Assembly (NCBI RefSeq): GCF_035621135.1
Contig: NZ_CP141728.1
Span: 2,356,001 to 2,420,000 of the forward strand
DNA length: 64,000 nt
Direction of reading: 5' to 3'
DNA from: Sinanaerobacter sp. ZZT-01
Lineage (GTDB): Bacteria > Bacillota > Clostridia > Peptostreptococcales > Anaerovoracaceae
Shown: one piece after another, positions 17,134 to 25,680 of the stretch
Position numbering within the stretch: the first letter of the stretch is position 1
Layout: each line of letters opens with the position of its first letter
The notes under the pieces: model-generated
Seen by the model: the letters and a program-made list of their open reading frames with translations, nothing else
What the model was told of the DNA's origin: nothing
Database searches by the model: none
Program-made: the position numbers and the translations under genes

Positions 17134-17961
17134 GTGGAATATGATTTGTTAAAATGCAACGAATTGTTAAGTGAATTTGCGAGGCTTGTCCGCAATAAAA
17201 CGTTCAATGCTTACGAAGGAAAGTTGAAATGTGGTGTTGATTTAGGTACAGCAAATATTGTGTTGTCAGTAGTGGATGAACACAATAGGCCCGTTGCAGG
17301 AGCAACGTATCATTCCACAGTTGTAAGAGATGGGATCGTCGTCGACTATATCGGGGCATGTAAAGCTGTAGAAATTTTAAAACACCAGATTGAACAAATG
17401 CTTGGTGTTACGTTACAAAAAGCAGCTACAGCAATCCCGCCCGGAATTATTGATGGCAATAGAAAAGCAATTGCTAATGTGGTAGAGGCTGCGGGTTTTC
17501 AGGTGACAAATGTTGTCGATGAGCCCACCGCAGCAGCTACTGTCATTGGACTACAGGATGGTGCAGTAGTCGATGTGGGAGGCGGAACGACCGGTATCAG
17601 TATTTTGAAAAAAGGTAAAGTCATTTATACAAATGATGAAGCAACCGGAGGAACGCATATGACTCTAGTGCTTGCCGGATTTAATAAAAGTACGATTGAA
17701 GAAGCGGAAGCTTTAAAAAAGGATTTAGTTCAAGAGGGAGATATTTTTCCGGTTGTAAAGCCTGTCGTCGAGAAAATGGCATCTATAATAAAGAACTACT
17801 TAAGTGGATTTCATGTAAACCGCATTTACGTAGTCGGTGGTGCCAGCTGTTTCAGCGATTTTGAAAAGGTATTTGAGAATTTCATTGGCATTCCAACGGT
17901 AAAGCCAGTAGAACCACTATTGGTAACACCGCTTGGAATTGCGATGAACAGTATCATTTAG
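17134..17961 (+). CDS. eutJ: EutJ-like actin/Hsp70-family protein
   Basis: This 275-residue ATPase of the Hsp70/actin fold is usually called EutJ and accompanies microcompartment operons as a presumed chaperone for shell or enzymes. The phosphate-1 loop (CGVDLGTANIVLSVVDE), connect motif (VVDEPTAAATV), phosphate-2 loop (GAVVDVGGGTTGISI) and adenosine motif (IYVVGGASCFSDF) are all visible. The start codon is GTG at 17134 after TAGGTGA. It lies 8 bp after pduL. Exact client unknown. Confidence 0.88.
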   Translation: MEYDLLKCNELLSEFARLVRNKTFNAYEGKLKCGVDLGTANIVLSVVDEHNRPVAGATYHSTVVRDGIVVDYIGACKAVEILKHQIEQMLGVTLQKAATAIPPGIIDGNRKAIANVVEAAGFQVTNVVDEPTAAATVIGLQDGAVVDVGGGTTGISILKKGKVIYTNDEATGGTHMTLVLAGFNKSTIEEAEALKKDLVQEGDIFPVVKPVVEKMASIIKNYLSGFHVNRIYVVGGASCFSDFEKVFENFIGIPTVKPVEPLLVTPLGIAMNSII

Positions 17962-17972
17962 ATGGTGACAAT

Positions 17973-18779
17973 ATGTTGAAAGAAAATTTGGAAAAAATGA
18001 TTGAAGAGGTTCTTATTACATATATAGCCGAAAGAGTAATGGAAAAAATAGCGAATCGAGATAAAAAAATACTGCTTATTTTTACAGGTTCACCTGTGAA
18101 CTTAGACGAAGCTTTGACTCAATTATCTAAGCTAGGAGAAAAAGGATTCACCTTTCATGTATTCCTATCAGAAAGTGCCAAGCTTCTCTTAGATTACGCA
18201 AAGATAGAACAGAGACTGCATCCGATTTTTGTTGATGAAAAGGATTGTAAAATACCAGAACTTTTCCTAAGAGAGTTTGATGCAGTAATCGTTCCAACCA
18301 TGACTAGAAACACAGCGGCCAAAATAGCCTGCGGAATTGCAGACAATCCAGCGTCTCGATTCCTGTCAAATGCATTGCTGAAGGGAAAAAAAGTAGTGAT
18401 TGCGATAGACGGCTGCTGCCCGGATCATAAAAAAAATGCGGAAAATGGGTATCAAATGAAAGAAGCATTCAAGGTACAGTTAAGAGACAATATGAAGAAA
18501 TTGGCCTCTTTTGGAGCTTATTTGACAACCGCAGAGTGTTTGTATGAGAGTGCTGTTTTAAAAATAGTTCAAAGACAGGCAATTGATGAAAAAGAGTACG
18601 AAAAGACTGTAGACGATAAAAGGGCAGAGTGTAAAGTGCTTTCCAATAAGGTGGTTGGAAACGTAGATATTGTAATCAATTCAGGCTATCAAAAGATTAT
18701 TATAGGCAGAAATTCACTTGTAACCAGATTAGCAGAGGATACCGCTAAAAAAAATAAGATACAGTTAATTAGAGAGTGA
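17973..18779 (+). CDS. Microcompartment-associated flavoprotein
   Basis: This 268-residue protein looks like a flavoprotein of the FMN-binding cysteine-decarboxylase fold (ILLIFTGSPVNLDEALTQL, TRNTAAKIACGIADNPASR, KKVVIAIDGCCPDH). It starts with a long amphipathic helix (LEKMIEEVLITYIAERVMEK) that could target it to the lumen. Similar genes occur in Clostridial propanediol and glycyl-radical microcompartment loci, but their reaction is not established. A role in cobalamin or flavin reduction is possible given pduO and pduS nearby. Spacing to eutJ is 11 bp. Confidence 0.7.
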   Translation: MLKENLEKMIEEVLITYIAERVMEKIANRDKKILLIFTGSPVNLDEALTQLSKLGEKGFTFHVFLSESAKLLLDYAKIEQRLHPIFVDEKDCKIPELFLREFDAVIVPTMTRNTAAKIACGIADNPASRFLSNALLKGKKVVIAIDGCCPDHKKNAENGYQMKEAFKVQLRDNMKKLASFGAYLTTAECLYESAVLKIVQRQAIDEKEYEKTVDDKRAECKVLSNKVVGNVDIVINSGYQKIIIGRNSLVTRLAEDTAKKNKIQLIRE

Positions 18780-18792
18780 ATAGGTGGTTCAT

Positions 18793-19062
18793 ATGTATTT
18801 GGCAAAAGTAGTTGGAACAGTCGTTTCAACACGGAAGGACGATAATTTAATCGGAAACAAGATGCTGCTTGTAAAAAAATTAACCGACGATATGGAAGTA
18901 GTTGGAAGAACCGAGATTGCAGTCGATACCGTTGGAGCAGGCACTGGTGAAATTGTTATTATTTCGATGGGAAGTTCCGCAAAGTATGCTCTAGGAAATA
19001 CCAAGTCACCGGTAGATGCAACGATTGTAGGTATTGTAGATTCTGTAGAATTAAATATATAG
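18793..19062 (+). CDS. pduN: Microcompartment vertex protein PduN (BMC-P)
   Basis: This 89-residue pentameric shell protein of the EutN/CcmL family caps the vertices of the compartment. The hallmark start (MYLAKVVGTVVSTRKDDNLI), GNKMLLVKKL and GAGTGEIVIISMGSSAK are present. ATG at 18793 is preferred to GTG at 18784, because the latter is part of the TAGGTGG ribosome binding site. Confidence 0.94.
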   Translation: MYLAKVVGTVVSTRKDDNLIGNKMLLVKKLTDDMEVVGRTEIAVDTVGAGTGEIVIISMGSSAKYALGNTKSPVDATIVGIVDSVELNI

Positions 19063-19073
19063 GATGTGATGTA

Positions 19074-20093
19074 TTGGCAAATTTATATACGAAAACAGGT
19101 GACAAAGGTCAAACTGGTTTGGTTGGGGGCTCAAGAGTTTCAAAGGATAGTCTGAAGGTAAACTGTTACGGAAGCATTGATGAAGTAAATTCTATGCTGG
19201 GATTTGCTTACTCATTAACGAAGCATCCTTACATAAAAGAAAGCATCCGTTGTATACAGAAAAAACTTTTTATACTCGGTGCAGAGCTTGCCAGTGATGA
19301 AAAAGGGCTGACCCTTTTGAAAACTAAAATTACTGCAGATGATGTAAGTGATTTAGAAAAGATCGTCGATTCGTGTACGGAGAAGACTGGAAAACAGACG
19401 CAGTTTGTGGTACCTGGTGTCAACAGTGCATCGGCAGCAATGCACGTTGCAAGGACAATGATTCGAAGAAGTGAGAGAACGGTCGTCACAGCAGCACGTG
19501 AAGAAAAAATAAGCGAAGTATTGATGCAGTATGTAAATCGATTATCCGATGCAGTCTATGCGTTGGCTAGGCTCGAAGAAACATATGAAGAAGAGATCGA
19601 GATGAGGTCAAAGGTGGAGCAGACCGTAAAGGAGGCAATGAAGAAAGCAGGGATTTTTAAGGAGAGCGAAGCGCATAAGGTTTTTAATCTGCAAGCTGTA
19701 AAAAATATGGCACAGCATGCAGAGGAAAAGGCAAAAGAAATGGGTCTTTCCATTGTATTTTCTGCAGTTGATTCTGGAGGCAATTTAATTTTACTTCACA
19801 GGATGGAGGAGTCTTTACTAATTAGTATTCAGGTTTCGATCAATAAAGCATACACGGCAAATGCATTAAAGATGCCAACCAATGAATTGGCAGAATTAAC
19901 GATACCAGGCGCAGAATTTTACGGGCTTCAAAATCTCGATCATGGAAAAATTATTACATTTGGTGGAGGACTTCCCTGCATTATCGGTGACAGATTAGTG
20001 GGTGCCATCGGTGTCAGCGGCGGAAGTGCGCAAGATGATACACAAATTGCACATTTTGCTTTAAACCAAGTCTTAGGAGGTCAGCAAAAATGA
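19074..20093 (+). CDS. pduO: PduO: ATP:cob(I)alamin adenosyltransferase fused to a GlcG/HbpS-type domain
   Basis: PduO makes adenosylcobalamin for the dehydratase. Residues 1-185 are the PduO-type adenosyltransferase (LYTKTGDKGQTGLVGGSRV binds ATP; RTMIRRSERTV and the C-terminal YVNRLSDAVYALAR follow). Residues 200-339 are the second domain of the GlcG/HbpS family (ending GGLPCIIGDRLVGAIGVSGG). The two-domain form and 339-residue length match enteric PduO. Start codon is TTG at 19074 after GGATGTGATG. The stop overlaps the pduP start by 4 bp. Confidence 0.94.
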   Translation: MANLYTKTGDKGQTGLVGGSRVSKDSLKVNCYGSIDEVNSMLGFAYSLTKHPYIKESIRCIQKKLFILGAELASDEKGLTLLKTKITADDVSDLEKIVDSCTEKTGKQTQFVVPGVNSASAAMHVARTMIRRSERTVVTAAREEKISEVLMQYVNRLSDAVYALARLEETYEEEIEMRSKVEQTVKEAMKKAGIFKESEAHKVFNLQAVKNMAQHAEEKAKEMGLSIVFSAVDSGGNLILLHRMEESLLISIQVSINKAYTANALKMPTNELAELTIPGAEFYGLQNLDHGKIITFGGGLPCIIGDRLVGAIGVSGGSAQDDTQIAHFALNQVLGGQQK

Positions 20094-21496
20094 ATATAGA
20101 TGTAAAAATGATAGAGGAATTAGTAAAAAAAGTAATTGAGAGCGTAGGCGAAGAGGCTTCTATGCAAAATGAAGATTATAACTACGGGATCTTTGATCAT
20201 ATGGGTGATGCGGTAGAAGCCGCAGCGACTGCTCAAAAAAAATATTTAAATTGCAGCATGTCAAACCGAGCAGAATATGTGGAAGTCATTCGCAATGTTG
20301 TGCTGAAAAAAGAGAATTTAGAATTTATTTCACAGATGACGGTAGAAGAAACCGGAATGGGAATGTATGAGCACAAACTGATTAAGAATACATTGGCAGC
20401 AAAGAAATCACCGGGAATTGAAGATTTAACGACGGAAGCCATGTCGGGTGATGATGGATTGACAATTGTAGAATATTCTCCGTTTGGAGTCATCGGTGCA
20501 ATTGCCCCGACCACGAATCCAACCGAAACGATTATCTGCAATTCAATTGGCATGCTAGCAGCAGGGAATGCGGTAGTATTCAGCCCACATCCCAGAGCAA
20601 AAAACGTATCTTTGGCTTTGATTAAGTTAATCAATAAAGGGCTGGAAGAAGCCGGCGCACCGAAAAATTTGATCGTTACGGTAAGAGAGCCATCGATTGA
20701 AAACACAACTTTAATGATGGAAAACCCTAAAGTCAGAATGCTTGTAGCTACTGGCGGACCGGCGATTGTAAAAACAGTATTGTCAAGCGGTAAAAAAGCA
20801 ATTGGTGCTGGTGCAGGCAATCCGCCGGTTGTAGTAGATGAGACAGCTGACATTGAAAAAGCGGCAGACGATATTGTAAAAGGCTGCAGCTTTGATAACA
20901 ACCTTCCTTGCATTGCAGAAAAAGAAATACTTGCGGTTGATTCGATTGCTGATTATCTGATTTTCAATATGAAAAAGTTTGGTGCGTATGAAGTGAAAGA
21001 CCAGACGCTTATCAAGCAGTTGGAAGAACTGGTTATCAATGAAAAGGGAGGACCGAAAACTAGCTTTGTAGGAAAGAGTGCACCGTATATTCTTTCTAAG
21101 CTTGGAATCGAAGTTGGTTCTGAAATAAAAGTGATACTGATGGAAACTTCTGTTGCGCACCCTTTTGTACAAACCGAACTGATGATGCCGATTTTACCGC
21201 TTGTGCGTGTAAAAGACGTAGATGAGGCGATTGATCTTGCGATTGAAGTGGAACACGGAAACAGGCATACTGCAATGATGCATTCAAAGAATGTAGATAA
21301 GCTGACAAAGATGGCAAAATTGATACAAACTACTATTTTTGTGAAAAATGGACCTTCGTATGCCGGCATTGGTGTAGGCGGAGAGGGGCATACCACATTT
21401 ACCATTGCAGGCCCTACCGGAGAAGGCCTTACCTCTGCGAAATCTTTCGCAAGAAAGCGAAAGTGTGTCCTTGTCGGCGGATTGGATGTAAGGTAA
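20090..21496 (+). CDS. pduP: CoA-acylating propionaldehyde dehydrogenase PduP
   Basis: PduP oxidises the toxic aldehyde to acyl-CoA with NAD+ inside the compartment. The first 18 residues (NIDVKMIEELVKKVIESV) are the classic PduP encapsulation peptide. The aldehyde dehydrogenase fold follows, with GAIAPTTNPTETIICN and the catalytic Cys in FDNNLPCIAEKE. Length 468 matches PduP (464). It overlaps pduO by 4 bp (ATGA). No PduQ alcohol dehydrogenase accompanies it here. Confidence 0.95.
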   Translation: MNIDVKMIEELVKKVIESVGEEASMQNEDYNYGIFDHMGDAVEAAATAQKKYLNCSMSNRAEYVEVIRNVVLKKENLEFISQMTVEETGMGMYEHKLIKNTLAAKKSPGIEDLTTEAMSGDDGLTIVEYSPFGVIGAIAPTTNPTETIICNSIGMLAAGNAVVFSPHPRAKNVSLALIKLINKGLEEAGAPKNLIVTVREPSIENTTLMMENPKVRMLVATGGPAIVKTVLSSGKKAIGAGAGNPPVVVDETADIEKAADDIVKGCSFDNNLPCIAEKEILAVDSIADYLIFNMKKFGAYEVKDQTLIKQLEELVINEKGGPKTSFVGKSAPYILSKLGIEVGSEIKVILMETSVAHPFVQTELMMPILPLVRVKDVDEAIDLAIEVEHGNRHTAMMHSKNVDKLTKMAKLIQTTIFVKNGPSYAGIGVGGEGHTTFTIAGPTGEGLTSAKSFARKRKCVLVGGLDVR

Positions 21497-21509
21497 ATGA
21501 GGTGGCAGT

Positions 21510-22835
21510 ATGGAAAAAAGTTTAACAACTTTAGTAGAAGAAGCAGGAATTGTAGGCGCAGGGGGTGCTGGATTTCCCAGCCATGTAAAATATAATGCAA
21601 AGGCCGAATATGTCATTATAAATGGTGCGGAATGCGAGCCTCTTTTAAGAGTGGATCAGCAATTGATGGCTAGTGAAGCTGATAAAATTTTACAAGCGCT
21701 GCAGCTGATTGTCGAACATGTAGGTGCGAAGGCAGGATATATCGCTTTAAAAAGGAAATACCACCGTGCTGAAGAGGCTTTGAGCGAGCGTATAAGCAGT
21801 TATCCAAGCTGTAAAATTCACTTTTTAGATAATTTTTACCCCGCCGGTGATGAACAAGTCATTGTTTATGAAGTGACAAAGAGAATTGTTCCGGAAGGCG
21901 GGCTGCCGTTAAATGTCGGAGTCATTGTGACAAATGTTGAAACTGCGCTGAATGTGTATGAAGCATACACAAATCAGAAACCGGTAACGGAGAAGTATTT
22001 AACGGTGACCGGTGAAGTGGCGAGTCAAATCACCGTAAAAGTGCCGCTAGGAATAACGGTAAAAGAAGCAATTGACTTAGCCGGAGGTGTCACTGTAAAA
22101 GATTTTAAAGTTATAAATGGCGGTCCGATGATGGGAAAATTAATTTCCGTTGATGAAGTGATCACAAAGACGGTAAAAGGGCTGATTGTATTACCTGCGA
22201 ATCATTCTTTAATAACGAGTTTAACAAAAGAGGTTTCCAGTATGATGCGAGAGGCGAGAACTGCATGTATGCATTGTAGTCTATGTACAGAAGTGTGTCC
22301 GAGAGGTCTGCTAGGACATCGGCTCGAACCACATAAATTAATTCGAATTCCAAGTTACGGGAAAATGTGTGATTCCAATACAACTGCAGTACATGCTTTT
22401 TTGTGTTGTGGATGCCGATTGTGCGAATATGCATGCGTCCAAGATCTGCAGCCTTGGAAAATGAATGCCATTCTCAAAAGTGAATTATTGAATCAAGGAA
22501 TACGAAACAATTTGAACTTACAACCGGATAAAGCAGCCATGTTTCGAGAGTATAAAAAGTATCCTGTGAATAAACTGATTTCTAAACTGGGGTTGGCGAA
22601 GTATGATAAGCCTGCTCCTATCATTGTATCAGAAAAGGCTTTTCAAACGGTAACAATTCCTTTCAGACAGCACGTTGGCGCTCCGTCGGAGCCGGTTGTC
22701 AAGGTAGGTGTCACCGTGCAAAAAGGAGATTTAGTTGCAAAGATTTCTGAGGGGAAATTGGGAAGTAATATCCATGCTAGTATTTCCGGTGTTGTTACAG
22801 CAGTAACAAACGAAAATATTAGAATTCAAATGTAG
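21510..22835 (+). CDS. pduS: PduS: flavin and iron-sulphur cobalamin reductase
   Basis: PduS is an RnfC-like flavoprotein that reduces cobalamin for PduO and may pass electrons across the shell. It has the Gly-rich Rnf-type start (VGAGGAGFPSHVKYNA), the SLBB-type region (VPLGITVKEAIDLAGG), two 4Fe-4S motifs (CMHCSLCTEVCP near 251 and CCGCRLCEYAC near 296) and a C-terminal barrel-sandwich segment (HVGAPSEPVVKVGVTVQKGD). Length is 441. Start at 21510 after GAGGTGG. Confidence 0.93.
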   Translation: MEKSLTTLVEEAGIVGAGGAGFPSHVKYNAKAEYVIINGAECEPLLRVDQQLMASEADKILQALQLIVEHVGAKAGYIALKRKYHRAEEALSERISSYPSCKIHFLDNFYPAGDEQVIVYEVTKRIVPEGGLPLNVGVIVTNVETALNVYEAYTNQKPVTEKYLTVTGEVASQITVKVPLGITVKEAIDLAGGVTVKDFKVINGGPMMGKLISVDEVITKTVKGLIVLPANHSLITSLTKEVSSMMREARTACMHCSLCTEVCPRGLLGHRLEPHKLIRIPSYGKMCDSNTTAVHAFLCCGCRLCEYACVQDLQPWKMNAILKSELLNQGIRNNLNLQPDKAAMFREYKKYPVNKLISKLGLAKYDKPAPIIVSEKAFQTVTIPFRQHVGAPSEPVVKVGVTVQKGDLVAKISEGKLGSNIHASISGVVTAVTNENIRIQM

Positions 22836-22868
22836 TGAAAGAAATTTGAGAGAAAGAAGGAACAGCTT

Positions 22869-23741
22869 ATGGATAATTTACAATGGTTACTGGTGATAGC
22901 GGCTTTTGGAGGTGGAATAATCGGTGCATATATCGGAGCACTTCCGGCATTTATTTTAACAGGTATCATTGCAATTGCGGGAGGAACTGCAGCATTGGCA
23001 GGAACAGTCGATTTAGCAGTTGGATACATCGCATTTGGAGCCTATCTGGGACCTCATGTTGCATTTGCAGGCGGTGTTGCAGCAGCAGGATACGCATATA
23101 AGACAAAGCAATTAGAGAATGGAACGGATATTTTGTCTTCTTTATATGGAACGGGAGATCCGGTTACTTTGCTGGTAGGTGGCTTCTTCGGGCTGGCCGG
23201 CATGATTATTTTTCAGCTGCTGGCCGCAGTCAATTTTCCGTCAGATTTACCGGGAACGACCGTTGTTATTCTTGCAGTTGCAACGAGATTGCTGTTTGGA
23301 AAAAGCGGAATCATAGGGAAATGTGAAGAGGGAGACAAACGGCAATTTTATACGGGCGGAAAAGGGTTTTTCTGCAATGCAGTACTAGGCCTGGGCATTG
23401 GAGTAACGATTTCTTTTATAGCGCAGCAAATGCTTCAAGCCGGTGTAGACCCTGCGCTTATGAATGCCTTTCCGGTTATTTGTTTCGGAATTGCCGCAAC
23501 CTCTTTGATCTTTACACAAACAGGATTTGCCTGCCCGGCAACGCACCACATTGCTTACCCGGCAGCCTGTGCTGCTGTATGGTCAGGAAATCCACTTATG
23601 GGAATTATTTTTGGAGTGCTAGGATCCATTCTTGGTGATTTTATTGCAAAGACCTTTAATTGCCATTGTGATACGCACATAGACCCTCCTGCAACGACAA
23701 TCATGATTCTATTATTTGTCATTACAATATTATTTGTTTAA
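22869..23741 (+). CDS. Polytopic membrane protein of unknown function inside the pdu operon
   Basis: This 290-residue protein is almost entirely hydrophobic, with about eight predicted membrane segments rich in Gly and Ala (FGGGIIGAYIGALPAFILTG, GVAAAGYAY, FGLAGMIIFQLL). Two conserved-looking polar patches stand out: GFACPATHHIAYPAACAA and FNCHCDTHIDPPATT, which hold Cys, His and Asp residues. Its place between pduS and pduT suggests either uptake of the diol (there is no PduF here) or membrane electron or metal handling. I do not recognise the family with certainty. Confidence 0.75.
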   Translation: MDNLQWLLVIAAFGGGIIGAYIGALPAFILTGIIAIAGGTAALAGTVDLAVGYIAFGAYLGPHVAFAGGVAAAGYAYKTKQLENGTDILSSLYGTGDPVTLLVGGFFGLAGMIIFQLLAAVNFPSDLPGTTVVILAVATRLLFGKSGIIGKCEEGDKRQFYTGGKGFFCNAVLGLGIGVTISFIAQQMLQAGVDPALMNAFPVICFGIAATSLIFTQTGFACPATHHIAYPAACAAVWSGNPLMGIIFGVLGSILGDFIAKTFNCHCDTHIDPPATTIMILLFVITILFV

Positions 23742-23765
23742 ACGTTATGAAAGTAGAGGTGGCTC

Positions 23766-24314
23766 ATGGGGCAATCATTAGGATTATTGGAATTAAAGAG
23801 CATTCCCGTAGGGATCGAGACGGCTGATGAAATGCTGAAAGCTGCAAATGTTGATTTACTGCTTGCTACACCGATCTGCCCCGGGAAGTACGTCATTATT
23901 ATATCCGGTAATGTAGGTGCTGTAAAAAGCTCGATGAATGCAGGTATTCATAAAGCAGATATTTTTTTGGTAGGGAGTCATATTATAAATAATATAAACG
24001 AATCACTGCCAGCTGCAATTTTAGGAACGTCCGAAGTAACATCGGTTTCAGCGCTTGGCATTATTGAAACGATTTCCGCATTGACTGCGGTAAAAGCGGG
24101 AGATATTGCAGTGAAGGCTTCCAATATTCAATTGATCGAAGTCAGAATTGCAAGAGGTTTGGGAGGAAAGGGTTTTCTTATTTTTACAGGCGAAGTGTCT
24201 TCCGTAAATTCTGCGGTAAATTCTTGTTTGAATGAACTGAAAGAGACCGGAGAGATCACCAGCTATAGTGTAATCTCTTCACCTCATAAAGACTTAATAA
24301 AAAGTGTTTTGTGA
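23766..24314 (+). CDS. pduT: Shell protein PduT (tandem BMC-T with iron-sulphur site)
   Basis: PduT is a trimeric shell protein with two BMC domains that carries a 4Fe-4S cluster at its pore and is thought to conduct electrons between PduS and the cytoplasm. The 182 residues contain both domains (SLGLLELKSIPVGIETADEM and ALGIIETISALTAVKAGDI). A Cys falls at residue 38 in TPICPGKY, the position that ligates the cluster in characterised PduT. It is the last gene of the operon. Confidence 0.93.
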   Translation: MGQSLGLLELKSIPVGIETADEMLKAANVDLLLATPICPGKYVIIISGNVGAVKSSMNAGIHKADIFLVGSHIINNINESLPAAILGTSEVTSVSALGIIETISALTAVKAGDIAVKASNIQLIEVRIARGLGGKGFLIFTGEVSSVNSAVNSCLNELKETGEITSYSVISSPHKDLIKSVL

Positions 24315-24336
24315 TAGAAAGAAATAGAAAAGAGCA

Positions 24337-24377
24337 AAAAACGCCGTTTCTTTTAAATTAAAGAACGGCGTTTTTTA
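24337..24377. terminator. Terminator of the pdu operon
   Basis: AAAACGCCGTTcTTTaa-type arms (AAACGCCGTTtCTTT / AAAGaACGGCGTTT) are followed by TTTTT. It serves pduT and, from the other side, may also end rodA. Confidence 0.85.
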
Positions 24378-24405
24378 TATATTGTATTTTAAATAAAGAG
24401 AATAC

Positions 24406-25515
24406 TTAAAAATTAATCAGCTTGCTTCGCATTCCAATATTTAAAATAAGTCCAAGTGCGACCATGTTCGTGACGATAGAACTGCCACCATAGCTGATAA
24501 ACGGAAGCGTGATGCCTGTTACCGGCATGAGCCCCATTGTCATACCGATGTTTTCAAAAATCTGAAAGGTAAACATCGCGAACATTCCGGTTACGACAAG
24601 CGCACCATACAAATCTTTTGCATTATCAATAATCCGCATAATGCGATAGAGAAACATAGTGTAGAGTCCAATTACAATTCCTCCACCCAGCATGCCTAAT
24701 TCTTCAACAATTACTGAGAAAATAAAGTCTGATTTTTGAACCGGTAAGAATTTCAATTCTTTCTGCGTGCCTTGAAACAAGCCTTTTCCAAAAAAGCCTC
24801 CCGAGCCAACCGCAATTTTAGATTGTAAGACTTGATAATTTCCAGGCAGGGAAGTGTCAGAAGGATTTAAGAATGCATCAATTCTTATTTTTTGATGATA
24901 ATCCATTAAAAAGTAAGCAATTGGCATACAAGCCGCAATGCCACCCAAGACCTTGGCATATAGTTTGCCATCAACACCTGCAGCGAATATCATAATTGCT
25001 GCGATGACGCAAAAGACTAGAACGTTTCCGAGGTCTGGCTGAATTAAGATCAAGAATAAGAACGGAGCAGCATAGATTCCACATCGGACAATTCCTTTAA
25101 AAGTGCATAAGTCCTCTTTATGACGACATAGAAAATGAGCAAACATCAGTATAAAAGTAATTTTAACAAGTTCAGCAGGCTGTACGTTAATCGGTCCAAA
25201 GTTCAGCCAGCCGCGTGCTCCTTTCTGAGAGCTGCCAAGACCTGGAATATAGACACAAAGAAGTAATAGGATTGATGTAACGTAGAACACTTTCTCCAAC
25301 TTTTTGAATATGTTATAATCAAAAAGTAGGATGACTGCAATGGCAAAAATGCCGATTACATAAGCAATCAACTGTATCTGCATATCCCGGTTAAAGACAA
25401 AGTGTTCTGCATAGGCAGTACTTCCTATCATAGTAACGCTGATTGCTGCAAAAAAAACTGTAAGAATCAGCAGTGTTTTATCAATATTTTTAAGCAAATT
25501 TACAAAATAGTTCAT
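24406..25515 (-). CDS. rodA: RodA, SEDS peptidoglycan polymerase (full length)
   Basis: RodA polymerises glycan strands for cell elongation together with PBP2. The 369 residues contain about ten membrane segments and SEDS hallmarks: QKGARGWLNFGPINVQPAELVKI (split here: GARGWLNFGP, QPAELVK), PDLGNVLVF with the catalytic Asp, and GITLPFISYGGSS near the end. It is on the opposite strand to its usual partners mrdA and minD at 1-2.7 kb. A partial copy of it lies at 5924. This is the functional copy. Confidence 0.95.
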   Translation of the reverse strand: MNYFVNLLKNIDKTLLILTVFFAAISVTMIGSTAYAEHFVFNRDMQIQLIAYVIGIFAIAVILLFDYNIFKKLEKVFYVTSILLLLCVYIPGLGSSQKGARGWLNFGPINVQPAELVKITFILMFAHFLCRHKEDLCTFKGIVRCGIYAAPFLFLILIQPDLGNVLVFCVIAAIMIFAAGVDGKLYAKVLGGIAACMPIAYFLMDYHQKIRIDAFLNPSDTSLPGNYQVLQSKIAVGSGGFFGKGLFQGTQKELKFLPVQKSDFIFSVIVEELGMLGGGIVIGLYTMFLYRIMRIIDNAKDLYGALVVTGMFAMFTFQIFENIGMTMGLMPVTGITLPFISYGGSSIVTNMVALGLILNIGMRSKLINF

Positions 25516-25546
25516 GGATTAAAGCCCTCGTTTTCTTGACATTTTC

Positions 25547-25574
25547 TTGACATTCGTATACAAAACATTATAAT
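25547..25574 (+). promoter_or_regulatory. Sigma-A promoter upstream of rny
   Basis: A consensus TTGACA at 25547-25552 and TATAAT at 25569-25574 are spaced 16 bp apart, about 105 bp before the rny start. A second TTGACA lies just upstream (about 25536-25541). Confidence 0.7.
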
Positions 25575-25680
25575 ATATATAGTGTGATTATATCAATATT
25601 TAATTATGTAATGCGGAATATTTAGTAAAATAACAATGGAAAAAAATGCATAAGCGCGATGTATTTTTGAATGAAAAGTA

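Noticed and set aside
20233-20913. Long minus-strand ORF inside pduP (226 codons) and similar antisense ORFs in other pdu genes
   Set aside because: These are shadows of strongly coding plus-strand genes, with no ribosome binding sites and low-complexity translations.
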